A DNA stretch of 64,000 bases from Maribacter sp. 1_MG-2023 (GCF_030547005.1 NZ_JAUOPN010000013.1:62001-126000); one strand, 5' to 3'; numbered from the stretch's first letter, positions 26,958-36,071 are shown. The notes: generated by a model from the sequence alone, not told the origin. Translations and numbers: made by a program.

Positions 26958-27724
26958 TGATAGAAGTACGAGACATACATAAATCTTTTGGCGATGCTCA
27001 TATCCTCAAGGGGATTTCGACCACTTTCGAAAAAGGGAAAACTAATTTAATCATTGGGCAAAGTGGATCAGGTAAAACCGTTTTTCTAAAATGTTTATTG
27101 GGTCTTTTTGAACCTGAAGAAGGTGGTATTGCATATGACGGAAAATTATATGCTGATCTTGCCGATGAAGAGAAACGTGACCTTAGACAAGAAATGGGCA
27201 TGGTTTTTCAAGGTAGCGCCCTTTTTGATAGTATGACAGTTGAAGGTAATGTAAAGTTCCCTTTAGAAATGTTTACCAAACAGTCTAAATCTGAAATGAA
27301 AGACCGTGTAGATGCAGTGCTAAAAAGGGTAAACCTAATTGATGCGCATCATAAATTTCCATCTGAGATTTCTGGAGGTATGCAAAAACGTGTGGCTATT
27401 GCTCGTGCGATAGTTATGAATCCTAAATATCTTTTTTGTGACGAACCAAATTCTGGTTTAGACCCTAAGACCGCTATTCTTATTGACAACCTTATCAAAG
27501 AAATTACCGAGGAGTATAATATCACTACAGTAATAAATACTCATGATATGAACTCGGTAATGCAAATAGGTGAAAAAATAACCTTCCTAAAAGACGGACT
27601 CCTAGAATGGGAAGGGACTAAAAACGAAATCTTCAAAACGGACAATGAAGCGGTAACTAATTTTGTTTATTCATCTGACCTTTTCAAGAAAGTACGCCAA
27701 ATGTATATTAAAGAACAAAACTAA
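26957..27724 (+). CDS. mlaF: ABC transporter ATP-binding protein, MlaF-like
   Basis: The 255-residue ATPase partners MlaE in phospholipid trafficking. Walker A is 'IIGQSGSGKTVF' (about residues 32-43), the Q-loop 'GMVFQGSALFDSMTV', the ABC signature 'ISGGMQKRVAIARAI' (about residue 142), Walker B 'YLFCDEPNSGLDP' and the H-loop 'INTHDMNSV'. The signature ISGGM and the DEPNSGLDP form are typical of MlaF. An ATG at 26957 is chosen over a frame-compatible codon 60 bp upstream because that extension lies inside mlaE and is not part of the ATPase fold. It ends 2 bp from the convergent DUF389 gene. Confidence 0.93.
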   Translation: MIEVRDIHKSFGDAHILKGISTTFEKGKTNLIIGQSGSGKTVFLKCLLGLFEPEEGGIAYDGKLYADLADEEKRDLRQEMGMVFQGSALFDSMTVEGNVKFPLEMFTKQSKSEMKDRVDAVLKRVNLIDAHHKFPSEISGGMQKRVAIARAIVMNPKYLFCDEPNSGLDPKTAILIDNLIKEITEEYNITTVINTHDMNSVMQIGEKITFLKDGLLEWEGTKNEIFKTDNEAVTNFVYSSDLFKKVRQMYIKEQN

Positions 27725-27726
27725 GC

Positions 27727-29196
27727 CTACTCTATAGGCACCTCTTTAATCTGAATATTCTTATTACTCAATCTTAGACGCAACCAATCTTGTAGCTTGG
27801 TCATATCTTTAACCGTTTCTGCTCTTTTGGCTTCCTTTTTCCATGTCACCTCAAATAATGGTATGCTATCGGTTTTAGCAAAATCTGTTGAAATTAAATA
27901 AGCATAACCTATTCGCTCTAAATTTTCATAATTTGTTTTTGCCTCAAGACTAATTTCTTGAAAAGGAATTTGATTTGATGAAATTTGATTTAAGCGCATC
28001 AACTCAGTCTCTAGAACCTGTATTTTCTCATCTTTACTGGTTAGAATACTTTTCTGAGATTCATATAACTCATTTACATATTTAAGTTCATTCGCCTCAT
28101 CGCTTCTAGAACCCTGAACAACGGCAAGCTCAGTACCATTTAATTGTTTATAACCTGCCATTTGCGTACGCCACATTGCAATTACATTTTCAGGTATGCC
28201 CTCATTACCCATAAAGAACAATTCAATTTTAGAATTACCCTTATCATCGTAAGCTACTTCACTAAAATCTCTAAGAAATCTACCTTCGCCAGTGAATTGA
28301 TATGGTTCTATTTTTTCTGTAATAAAAGACTCTGCATCCCTATTAAATAATGACTTTTTAAATACGTTATAGAATGTAAAACCTGCAGGTATCATAACCA
28401 AAACAGCCAATAAAGAAGCTAGCCTAGCTATTAATTTTCTTCGTTGCGAATTTACGTAACGAACCATGGGAAATTTCAAGAGCTTTATAACCAAGAAGGT
28501 TGCCAAGGCTATAAAAATTGTATTAATAATGAACAGATACATTGCACCACTTGCATACTCCCAGTTTCCGATAGCTAAACCAAACCCTACCGTACATAAA
28601 GGCGGCATTAAAGCTGTGGCAATTGCAACACCAAAAATTACACTAGCAATTGTACCTTTTTTAGCACGGGCTATCACTAATGCTAAACCACCAAAAAATG
28701 CTATTAAAACATCTCTAATATCTGGTTCTGTCCTAGCCAAAAGCTCTGAGGATTCATCCCTTAAAGGAAAAAAGCGATAAAACAAATACGCTGTGATGAC
28801 ACTAAGAACTACCATTACAGCAAAATTCTTTAATGATCTTTTTAATGTATCTATATCATTAATTGCAACTGACATCCCTATTCCTAAAATAGGCCCCATA
28901 AGTGGCGATATTAACATGGCGCCAATTACTACCGCAGTAGAATTGGCATTAAGACCAATAGATGCAATAAAAATAGAACAAATCAAAATCCAAGAAGTAT
29001 GCCCCTTAAAAGGAATATCTGCAATAATAGCTTCTTTAGTTGCTTGTTGATCTGTATTGGTTCTAATGTCCAACAACTCAGAAAGAAACTTTTTTACACT
29101 ACCTAAAAGACCTTGAAAATCTTTTTTCACTTCTTCACTACCACTACCCTCATTATTGTTAGGGGTAATATTATCTTGATTAAGATTGTTCTCCAT
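27727..29196 (-). CDS. DUF389 family membrane protein
   Basis: The 489-residue protein has an acidic, Asn-rich N-terminus (about residues 1-65), six to seven transmembrane helices at about residues 70-290 containing the DUF389 hallmark 'GAMLISPLMGPILGIG' (residue 91 on) and 'GVAIATALMPPLCTVGFGL', and a long C-terminal soluble region (about residues 300-489) that continues after the last helix. A coiled-coil stretch is likely around 370-420 (YESQKSILTSKDEKIQVLE). The DUF389 family has no established function. It is the last gene of a tight operon (M28 peptidase, SDR, SprT-like, guanylyltransferase) with a 2-bp gap to its upstream neighbour. Confidence 0.85.
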   Translation of the reverse strand: MENNLNQDNITPNNNEGSGSEEVKKDFQGLLGSVKKFLSELLDIRTNTDQQATKEAIIADIPFKGHTSWILICSIFIASIGLNANSTAVVIGAMLISPLMGPILGIGMSVAINDIDTLKRSLKNFAVMVVLSVITAYLFYRFFPLRDESSELLARTEPDIRDVLIAFFGGLALVIARAKKGTIASVIFGVAIATALMPPLCTVGFGLAIGNWEYASGAMYLFIINTIFIALATFLVIKLLKFPMVRYVNSQRRKLIARLASLLAVLVMIPAGFTFYNVFKKSLFNRDAESFITEKIEPYQFTGEGRFLRDFSEVAYDDKGNSKIELFFMGNEGIPENVIAMWRTQMAGYKQLNGTELAVVQGSRSDEANELKYVNELYESQKSILTSKDEKIQVLETELMRLNQISSNQIPFQEISLEAKTNYENLERIGYAYLISTDFAKTDSIPLFEVTWKKEAKRAETVKDMTKLQDWLRLRLSNKNIQIKEVPIE

Positions 29197-29198
29197 AT

Positions 29199-30278
29199 TT
29201 AAGCGAATTCATCACCAAAGGTATCCTTTACCTTATTTAAAACTTGTTTAATATCTTGTTCTTTGGTCTTTGGATAGATCAAAAGTACTTCATCTTTATC
29301 AACTATAATATAATCGTTAAGTCCGTCTACAACAACAACTTTACCAGCTTTAGATCTAATCATATTACCATTAGCATCTTCGGTCAACACTTTAGCATTT
29401 ACTATAGCATTTTTATTCTCATCTTTATCTAGCTTGTCGTATAACGAACCCCAAGTACCTAAATCATTCCAATCAAAAGTAGCTTCTTTCACATAGATCG
29501 CTTTTGAATTTTCTAAAATAGCGTAATCGATGGATATATTTTCAGCCTTTGGATAGTTCTCAGAGATAAATTTCTTTTCATCGTCAGTATTATAGCACAC
29601 TAGACCATCTCTAAACAACGCATATTGTTTAGGTTGAAAATTTTCAAATGCATTGACTATAGTTTTTGCACTCCACATAAATATTCCTGCATTCCACAAA
29701 AAGTTACCTTGTGCAAGAAAATCTTTTGCAGTTTCATAATCAGGTTTTTCTCTAAACTGATTTACTTTTTTAATTGAAGCAGTATCAGTTTTATTAGACT
29801 CTATATACCCAAAACCTGTATTAGGGAAAGAAGGTTTTATACCTAACGTACATAAAACATCTTCGGTTTCACACTTTTTAAAACATGCGGTAACATCTTT
29901 TGCAAATGCATCTTCATCTTCTATCCAATGATCACTTGGTGCAACAATCATTACCGCATTTTCATTCATCTTTTGAATTTTCATTGCGGCATATAAAATA
30001 CATGGTGCTGTATTTCTCATTGCAGGTTCAAGAACTACTTGTTCTTGTTTTACCATTGGTAATTGCTCTAACACCAAATCATTATAACGTTCATTGGTAA
30101 GAATCAAAATATTCTCAGTAGGTACGAATTTGTTTAATCTTTGAAACGTTTTTTGAATAAGAGTATCACCCGTACCTAACATATCATGAAATTGCTTCGG
30201 ATTCTCACTTGTACTTATTGGCCAGAATCTAGATCCTACTCCGCCTGCCATTAAAACGGCATAATAATTTTTGTTCAT
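29199..30278 (-). CDS. manC: Mannose-1-phosphate guanylyltransferase
   Basis: The enzyme makes GDP-mannose from mannose-1-phosphate and GTP for envelope polysaccharides and glycosylation. It has 359 residues, so only the nucleotidyltransferase domain without the C-terminal isomerase of bifunctional ManC. The pyrophosphorylase signature 'VLMAGGVGSRFWPIS' is at residues 8-22, 'LEPAMRNTAPCILYAAM' at about residue 82, 'IVAPSDHWI' at about 111, and 'NAGIFMWS' and 'FDWNDLGTW' further on. It sits 1-2 bp from its operon neighbours on both sides. Confidence 0.93.
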   Translation of the reverse strand: MNKNYYAVLMAGGVGSRFWPISTSENPKQFHDMLGTGDTLIQKTFQRLNKFVPTENILILTNERYNDLVLEQLPMVKQEQVVLEPAMRNTAPCILYAAMKIQKMNENAVMIVAPSDHWIEDEDAFAKDVTACFKKCETEDVLCTLGIKPSFPNTGFGYIESNKTDTASIKKVNQFREKPDYETAKDFLAQGNFLWNAGIFMWSAKTIVNAFENFQPKQYALFRDGLVCYNTDDEKKFISENYPKAENISIDYAILENSKAIYVKEATFDWNDLGTWGSLYDKLDKDENKNAIVNAKVLTEDANGNMIRSKAGKVVVVDGLNDYIIVDKDEVLLIYPKTKEQDIKQVLNKVKDTFGDEFA

Positions 30279-30279
30279 G

Positions 30280-30882
30280 TCAGCTTTTTATTAATTCGAC
30301 TTCAGCATTTGGTTGAAAAAGAAACATCCTCCCTGAGGATAATTCTACACACTCATAACGCTTAGTTCGTTTATTTCCTTTTTTAAATAATTTACCATTA
30401 TAGATGCGAAACACACACCCGATTGGTAATTCGTAAACGTAAGTTTTTTCCGATTGTTGTTCATCGAATTGTTTTAAAGCAATAGATAACTGAGCGTCAG
30501 TACTACTACTTGCCTTTGGATTTTTAAAATGTCTAGCTAATAACGGTAATAATTGCGATGGAAATATCTCTGGTCTAATAAACGGGATCATTAAATGTTG
30601 AAATGTTTTTTTCCATTCTAGACCATGCGGTTTAATACCACGCCCATATTTCTCAAAAGCAATTAAATGGGCAATTTCGTGAATTAAAGTAATTAAAAAC
30701 CTGTATTTATTTAAAGAAGCATTTACTGTTATTTGATGATTACCGTCTTTTCTTCTTCTATAATCTCCATGCCTAGTTACACGCTCATTAACGATTTTTA
30801 AATGCACCTGAGTATCCTTAATTAGTTCAAAACAAGGACTAACCGCTAACTCAGGAAGATATTTAGCTAATGTTTGCTGCAT
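30280..30882 (-). CDS. SprT-like domain protein (zinc metallopeptidase-like)
   Basis: The 200-residue cytosolic protein contains a zinc-binding HExxH motif in 'LITLIHEIAHLIAFEKYG' (about residues 64-81), followed by a histidine in 'IKPHGLEWKKTF' as third ligand. The SprT/Spartan-like fold is also suggested by the C-terminal beta-strands ('CVFRIYNGKLFKKGNKRTKR'), which in other family members form a zinc ribbon but here lack the cysteines. DNA-protein crosslink repair is the role of the eukaryotic relatives; bacterial function is unproven. It lies between the guanylyltransferase (1 bp) and the SDR gene (2 bp). Confidence 0.82.
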   Translation of the reverse strand: MQQTLAKYLPELAVSPCFELIKDTQVHLKIVNERVTRHGDYRRRKDGNHQITVNASLNKYRFLITLIHEIAHLIAFEKYGRGIKPHGLEWKKTFQHLMIPFIRPEIFPSQLLPLLARHFKNPKASSSTDAQLSIALKQFDEQQSEKTYVYELPIGCVFRIYNGKLFKKGNKRTKRYECVELSSGRMFLFQPNAEVELIKS

Positions 30883-30884
30883 TA

Positions 30885-31565
30885 TTATGGCGTACTACTA
30901 CTAACCTGTAATATTTTACCGTTATACATTTTCTGTCCCTTTAATGCAAAGTCCATTACATATTCTGCCATTTCCTTTGCACTTACCGGAGCTTCATAAC
31001 CTGGGAATGCCTCTTCTAACATTTCTGTTTGTACTGCCCCCAAAGCCAATGCGTTAAATGACGGACCAGTTTCTTTAAATTCTTCAGCCAATAATTCCGT
31101 CAAAGTCAATACCGCTCCTTTACTTGAACTGTAAGCTGAAAGTCCCGGGAATTTAGCACTACCCTGTATGCCGCCCATAGAACTAATGGTAAGAACATGA
31201 CCGCTTTTACTCATGAACGGAATAGCCAGTTTTGTAACAGCGGCCACACCAAATATATTTACATCATATACCGCCTTAAATTCCTCTTCTGTTATTTCTA
31301 GAAATGGTTTATTTATAAGCTTGCCTGCATTATTTACTAGCGCAATAACATTTCCCTTTTTATCTTTTAAATAATTAGACAAGTTATCTCTATCTTCTAC
31401 CGATGACACATCAAAAGAAAAAGCTTCAATATTTTTATGATTAAGACTTTTAATCGGTTTTTCATTTCTAGATAGCGCCAAGACCTTATAACCGGCATCA
31501 GCTAATAACTTACTTAATTCAAAACCAATTCCTCTACTGGTACCTGTTACAATTACGTATTCCAT
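30885..31565 (-). CDS. SDR family oxidoreductase
   Basis: This 226-residue short-chain dehydrogenase has the Rossmann nucleotide-binding motif 'VTGTSRGIGFELSKLL' (residues 5-20), the 'ALVNNAGKL' strand (about residue 75), catalytic serine in 'TISSMGGIQGS' and the YxxxK pair in 'SAYSSSKGAVLTL' (about residue 145). The short TGxxxGIG form with serine and arginine after the first glycine suggests NADP preference. The substrate cannot be inferred. It overlaps the M28 peptidase stop by 1 bp and is 2 bp from the SprT-like gene. Confidence 0.88.
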   Translation of the reverse strand: MEYVIVTGTSRGIGFELSKLLADAGYKVLALSRNEKPIKSLNHKNIEAFSFDVSSVEDRDNLSNYLKDKKGNVIALVNNAGKLINKPFLEITEEEFKAVYDVNIFGVAAVTKLAIPFMSKSGHVLTISSMGGIQGSAKFPGLSAYSSSKGAVLTLTELLAEEFKETGPSFNALALGAVQTEMLEEAFPGYEAPVSAKEMAEYVMDFALKGQKMYNGKILQVSSSTP

Positions 31566-32602
31566 TAATTATACTTTACTTCTTTTACCTGTGCATTAAT
31601 AATACCTTCTAACATCGGTACTGATTCATTTACAATTGTTGCCATAAATTCATAATCCATCAACGATGCCTCATCACCTACTTTATGGTACTCGCCAAAA
31701 TTGGTGAAATCAAAAGAACTATAAGTCTGAGATGGCACATTAAACTCATCGTGAAAAGGAGCATTATCTGATCGTCTGAACAAATTAAACTCTTTTGCTT
31801 TCGGAAGAAATCCTACTAAATTTTTATTTGCATAACCATTACTCAACTCTGCTAAACTCGATAATTCATACCCGGTTAAATAAAGACTATGATCTTTACC
31901 TACCATTGGCACCCCTACCATTTCGAAATTCAACATAGTGTACAAATCAATATTTTCAGCCTTTAATTTTTTAGCTAAATGCTTAGAACCTACCAATCCT
32001 TTTTCTTCTGCGGTGAATAAGGCAAAAATTATACTCCGTTTATTGTTTTTATACTTCCCAAAGTATTTGGCGAATTCTAGAACAGTTGTAGTGCCTGAAG
32101 CATTATCATTGGCTCCGTTCGCAATTTTATCGTTACTATCTCCACTAATCAAACCTATATGATCATAATGTGCTCCTATTAGAACAAATTCATTTTTTAG
32201 TTTTTCATCAGTACCCGGTAAAAAACCTACTACATTATAAGCTATACCGTCACTATAGTTTTCCAATGTATCTCTATATGATGCAAAATAAGGTAGAACA
32301 TTATTGTTCTTGAATATATTTTGAATATAATCCGCAGCCTTTTCAATTCCCTCACTTCCAGTATCTCTACCCTGTAATTCATCTGACGTCAAGAAAATCA
32401 TGGTTGCTTCTATATCAACGGATAACGCCTTAGCAGAAACTTTTGACTTTACACTTTCCAATTGAGCATTTTTCGATGCAGGCAGAACCGAACCCTTAAC
32501 ACCTTTAGGATTCGTTGGGTTCAAAACTGTTGATTGATCAACTTTCGCGCCACCACAACCTAGAGCCAAAGTACTTAGAAGTACAATACTTATATATTTC
32601 AT
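31565..32602 (-). CDS. M28 family metallopeptidase, lipoprotein
   Basis: The 345-residue protein is a probable lipoprotein: the signal peptide ends in a lipobox with Cys16 (STLALGCGG). The M28 aminopeptidase core binds two zinc ions: 'IGAHYDHIG' (about residue 142), 'ANGANDNASGTTTVLEF' (about residue 163), 'FTAEEKGLVGSKHL' (about residue 196, catalytic Glu) and the last His in 'YHKVGDE'. It cleaves amino acids from peptides in the periplasm or at the outer membrane. It heads the five-gene operon and overlaps the SDR gene by 1 bp. A TAAATTTG box at 32611-32618 on the minus strand is very close to the start codon. Confidence 0.9.
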   Translation of the reverse strand: MKYISIVLLSTLALGCGGAKVDQSTVLNPTNPKGVKGSVLPASKNAQLESVKSKVSAKALSVDIEATMIFLTSDELQGRDTGSEGIEKAADYIQNIFKNNNVLPYFASYRDTLENYSDGIAYNVVGFLPGTDEKLKNEFVLIGAHYDHIGLISGDSNDKIANGANDNASGTTTVLEFAKYFGKYKNNKRSIIFALFTAEEKGLVGSKHLAKKLKAENIDLYTMLNFEMVGVPMVGKDHSLYLTGYELSSLAELSNGYANKNLVGFLPKAKEFNLFRRSDNAPFHDEFNVPSQTYSSFDFTNFGEYHKVGDEASLMDYEFMATIVNESVPMLEGIINAQVKEVKYN

Positions 32603-32630
32603 AACAACATCAAATTTAGAATATAAAGAT

Positions 32631-32662
32631 AAAAAAAAAGCATCCCGATAAAAGGATGCTTT
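32631..32662 (-). terminator. Terminator downstream of pdhC
   Basis: AAAGCATCC (32637-32645) pairs with GGATGCTTT (32654-32662); a nine-A run to the left supplies the U-tract on the minus strand. It separates the PDH genes from the M28 operon. Confidence 0.87.
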
Positions 32663-32687
32663 AGCAATTCTATTTTAGAATCAAGTT

Positions 32688-34319
32688 CTACGCTAACATA
32701 GTAACCGGATTCTCTACAAAATATCTTAATGTCTGAAGGAACTGAGCTCCTACAGCACCATCAACAGTTCTGTGATCACAAGCAAGTGTCAACTTCATTG
32801 TATTACCTACAACTATTTCTCCGTTTTTAACAACTGGTTTTTCAACAATTGCACCAACCGAAAGTATAGCTGAGTTTGGCTGATTGATAATACTTGTAAA
32901 CTCAAGTATACCGAACATTCCTAAATTTGATACCGTAAAGGTACTACCTTCCATCTCTGAAGGGGCTATTTTCTTATTACGTGCTTTACCTGCTAAATCT
33001 TTAACGGCGCTACCTATTTGTGTTAAACCTAGTAAATCTGCATGTTTTACAACAGGCACAACTAAACCTTCATCAACAGCTACCGCAACACCCATATGTA
33101 TATGCTTATGATATTTAGTAGCGTCTGCACTCCAAGAAGTATTTACTTGAGGATGCTTTCTAAGTGCCATAGCACAAGCCTTTAAAACCATATCATTAAA
33201 TGACACTTTGGTATCTGGCAAACTATTTATCTGAGCACGTGACGCTTTAGCATTATCCATATCAACTTCAATAGTCAAATAGAAATGTGGTGCGTTAAAT
33301 TTAGAATTACCTAATGCTTTAGCAATTGCTTTACGCATATTAGAATTCTTAACTTCTTCAGTACCTTCTTCACCAGATGGCAATGCCATAGATACTGGTT
33401 GAAATGCTATTGCATTATCTGCTTTTACGTTAGAGGCAGCAACCGGTGCAGCCGTTTTACTTGGCGTGTAATTCTCTATATCTTTCTTAGTAATTCTACC
33501 GTTATCACCAGAACCCGAAACATTAGCTAAATCTACACCTTTATCTGCAGCTATTTTCTTGGCCAAAGGTGATGCAAAAATTCTTGCTCCATCCGCAACT
33601 GGCTTAGAAACTTCTTTATTATCAGATGAATCTGCAGATTTCGGCGCTTCTTTTTTGGTTTCTGTTGCAGCACTTTTTTTACTACCACCAGACCCGCTAC
33701 TTAAAACAGCATCTACATCGGTACCTTCTGGCCCAATAACTGCTAAGACAGCATCTACAGGAGAAGATTCTCCTTCTTGTATACCAACGTACAATAACTT
33801 ACCATTATAGAAAGACTCGAATTCCATAGTAGCCTTATCGGTTTCAATCTCTGCTAATATGTCACCTTCCTCAACATCATCACCAACTTTCTTCAACCAT
33901 GTCGCCACAGTTCCTTCTTCCATGGTGTCACTTAAACGAGGCATTTTTATAATTTCAACTCCCTCAGGAATTTCACCACCGCCTTGCGTTTCTTCATCTT
34001 CTACAACCGGACTATCCTCAGACGTCTCCTCTACTGAAACTGTTGAACTACCTCCACTAACTAAAGCAGAAATATCTTCACCTTCATCACCAATAATAGC
34101 CAATAGACTATCTACAGGTGCAGTATCACCTTCTTGAATACCAATATACAATAGCGTTCCTTCATTAAATGATTCGAACTCCATCGTTGCCTTATCTGTT
34201 TCGATTTCGGCTAATATATCTCCTTCTTCAATTTTATCTCCAACGCTTTTCAACCATTTAGCTACGGTACCCTCTTCCATGGTATCGCTTAAACGGGGCA
34301 TATTTACAACTATAGCCAT
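32688..34319 (-). CDS. pdhC: Pyruvate dehydrogenase E2, dihydrolipoamide acetyltransferase
   Basis: This is the core acetyltransferase of the pyruvate dehydrogenase complex. Its 543 residues contain two lipoyl domains (about residues 3-78 and 123-198), each with the lipoylation lysine in 'ETDKATMEFESF'. A flexible Ser/Lys/Glu linker follows, then a peripheral subunit-binding domain ('IFASPLAKKIAADKGVDL ... GRITKKDIE', about 248-283) and the catalytic domain from about 315. The active-site motif 'DHRTVDGAVGAQFL' is near residue 515. The two lipoyl domains are nearly identical, indicating a recent or conversion-maintained duplication. pdhA ends 4 bp upstream. Confidence 0.95.
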   Translation of the reverse strand: MAIVVNMPRLSDTMEEGTVAKWLKSVGDKIEEGDILAEIETDKATMEFESFNEGTLLYIGIQEGDTAPVDSLLAIIGDEGEDISALVSGGSSTVSVEETSEDSPVVEDEETQGGGEIPEGVEIIKMPRLSDTMEEGTVATWLKKVGDDVEEGDILAEIETDKATMEFESFYNGKLLYVGIQEGESSPVDAVLAVIGPEGTDVDAVLSSGSGGSKKSAATETKKEAPKSADSSDNKEVSKPVADGARIFASPLAKKIAADKGVDLANVSGSGDNGRITKKDIENYTPSKTAAPVAASNVKADNAIAFQPVSMALPSGEEGTEEVKNSNMRKAIAKALGNSKFNAPHFYLTIEVDMDNAKASRAQINSLPDTKVSFNDMVLKACAMALRKHPQVNTSWSADATKYHKHIHMGVAVAVDEGLVVPVVKHADLLGLTQIGSAVKDLAGKARNKKIAPSEMEGSTFTVSNLGMFGILEFTSIINQPNSAILSVGAIVEKPVVKNGEIVVGNTMKLTLACDHRTVDGAVGAQFLQTLRYFVENPVTMLA

Positions 34320-34323
34320 CTAA

Positions 34324-35325
34324 TTAAAATTTATGTTCAACAAATGGAAAATCCTCTTGTTCATAAACCATATCATACAATTGGTTTATAGGTGGATAAT
34401 CTGATTCTTCGGCGAACTTTTCACATTCCTTAACCATAACCTTGACATTCTTGTCAATGTCTTTAATTTCAGCGTCAGTTGCGTATTTATTTTCTTTAAT
34501 AATATCCAAAACTTGAGTAATCGGATCTATTTTTTTGTACTCTTCAACTTCATCTTTAGTTCTATAATGCTGTGCATCTGACATTGAATGACCTCTGTAT
34601 CTATAAGTCTTCATTTCAAGAAAAGTTGGTCCACCACCACTACGTGCTCTTTCTATTGCCTTACTCATTTCTTGAGCAACAGTTACAGGATTCATACCAT
34701 CGACAGGTCCACATGGCATTTCGTAACCCAAACCTAATTTCCATATTTCTGTAGAAAAAGATGTTCTCGCCACAGAAGTCCCCATTGCATAGCCATTATT
34801 TTCACAAATAAAGACAACAGGTAACTGCCATAACATAGCCAAGTTGAAAGTTTCATGTAAAGCTCCTTGTCTTACAGCACCATCACCCATATAACATAAG
34901 GTAACATTATCTCTACCTGCATACTTATCGCCAAAAGCCATACCTGCACCTAATGGAATTTGACCCCCAACGATACCATGACCGCCATGAAAACGATATT
35001 CTTTTGAAAAAATATGCATTGAACCTCCCATACCCTTTGAGGTACCAGTTACTTTACCGAACAACTCAGCCATAACCATTTTAGGATCTACGCCCATACC
35101 TATTGGCTGAACATGATTTCTATAAGCAGTTATCATACGGTCTTTAGAAAGATCCATTGCATGAAGTGCACCAGCCAAAACAGCTTCTTGCCCATTATAC
35201 AAATGTAAAAATCCTCTTACCTTTTGCTGAATGTAAACAGCAGCTAATTTATCCTCAAATTTTCTCCAAAATAGCATGTCTGCATACCACTTTAAATACG
35301 TTTCCTTGGTGATTTTTTTCATCAA
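34324..35325 (-). CDS. pdhA: Pyruvate dehydrogenase E1 component subunit alpha
   Basis: The alpha subunit of E1 binds thiamine diphosphate. It has 333 residues with the ThDP motif beginning 'GDGAVRQGALHETFNLA' (about residue 146) and ending 'ICENNGYAMGT' (about 178). The phosphorylation-loop equivalent 'YRYRGHSMSDAQHYRTKDEV' is near residue 260. 'GKGMGGSMHIF' is the family sequence before the active site. It is 4 bp upstream of pdhC in one operon, whereas the beta subunit gene is about 21 kb away at 12-13 kb. A TATTTTTG box precedes it. Confidence 0.95.
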   Translation of the reverse strand: MMKKITKETYLKWYADMLFWRKFEDKLAAVYIQQKVRGFLHLYNGQEAVLAGALHAMDLSKDRMITAYRNHVQPIGMGVDPKMVMAELFGKVTGTSKGMGGSMHIFSKEYRFHGGHGIVGGQIPLGAGMAFGDKYAGRDNVTLCYMGDGAVRQGALHETFNLAMLWQLPVVFICENNGYAMGTSVARTSFSTEIWKLGLGYEMPCGPVDGMNPVTVAQEMSKAIERARSGGGPTFLEMKTYRYRGHSMSDAQHYRTKDEVEEYKKIDPITQVLDIIKENKYATDAEIKDIDKNVKVMVKECEKFAEESDYPPINQLYDMVYEQEDFPFVEHKF

Positions 35326-35392
35326 TTTTAACTAAAGGTTTAAAATTCTTTATTGATAACAGAGGCAGAATGACCTAAGTATACCAGAAGAG

Positions 35393-35400
35393 CAAAAATA
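35393..35400 (-). promoter_or_regulatory. Candidate -7 element for pdhA-pdhC
   Basis: The minus strand reads TATTTTTG, an exact TANNTTTG match about 67 bp upstream of the pdhA start. It sits in the same AGCAAAAATA context as the box upstream of pdhB. Confidence 0.4.
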
Positions 35401-35510
35401 CACATATAAATGAATCGATAAAAATATTAGAAGCAAATCCATTCAGAAATTACATGCTTAACAAATAAAGCATATAACGTGTTTATTTATAATACTTTTT
35501 GCAGAATTTT

Positions 35511-35999
35511 TTAATTAAGAAAACTGCTATTAAAGCCAAGTGGTAATAAATCTGCCAAAGAATCGCACTCTATTATACAACCGGTTTCACCCATTAAAAG
35601 AATTCTTATAGGTTCTTGCTGTCTAAATTCATATTCAGAAATAGCCTGTCTACAATTACCACAAGGCGCAGCCGGCTCACTTACTTCATGATTTAAGGAT
35701 GCCGCGGTTATAGCAATCGCTTTTATTTTCATACTAGGATATTTTGCACCCGCATAAAAAACAGCAACCCGCTCTGCACATAACCCAGATGGATATGATG
35801 CGTTCTCTTGATTATTACCTTCTATAATTTCTCCATTTTCCAATAAAACCGAAGCTCCAACATTAAAACTAGAATATGGAGCATAAGCTTTTTGTCTAGC
35901 TTTTACAGCAGCTGACATTAGATTTTGATCATTATTTTTAAGTTCGGTTAACGAATCGTACACCGTAATATCAAAACTTATCTTTTTTTGGTTGATCAT
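35511..35999 (-). CDS. cdd: Cytidine deaminase
   Basis: The enzyme deaminates (deoxy)cytidine to (deoxy)uridine in pyrimidine salvage. It has 162 residues. The zinc site is formed by 'CAERVAVFYAG' (Cys and catalytic Glu) and 'PCGNCRQAISEY'. The N-terminal 'ARQKAYAPYSSFNVGASVLL' is the substrate-binding region. 'NASYPSGLCAER' replaces the usual HAE with CAE, as in tetrameric T-CDAs. Its position between pdhA and porV is commonly seen in Flavobacteriia. A terminator separates it from porV upstream. Confidence 0.95.
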   Translation of the reverse strand: MINQKKISFDITVYDSLTELKNNDQNLMSAAVKARQKAYAPYSSFNVGASVLLENGEIIEGNNQENASYPSGLCAERVAVFYAGAKYPSMKIKAIAITAASLNHEVSEPAAPCGNCRQAISEYEFRQQEPIRILLMGETGCIIECDSLADLLPLGFNSSFLN

Positions 36000-36071
36000 T
36001 TTAAAATTTATTTTTCAATCTACGAATATATACTTGTCCTTAATAATAAACGAGAATAAAAAGTTAACGCA

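Noticed and set aside
33559-34137. Plus-strand frames opposite pdhC rich in serine and proline
   Set aside because: They are mirror images of the repeated lipoyl domains and linker in the true gene.
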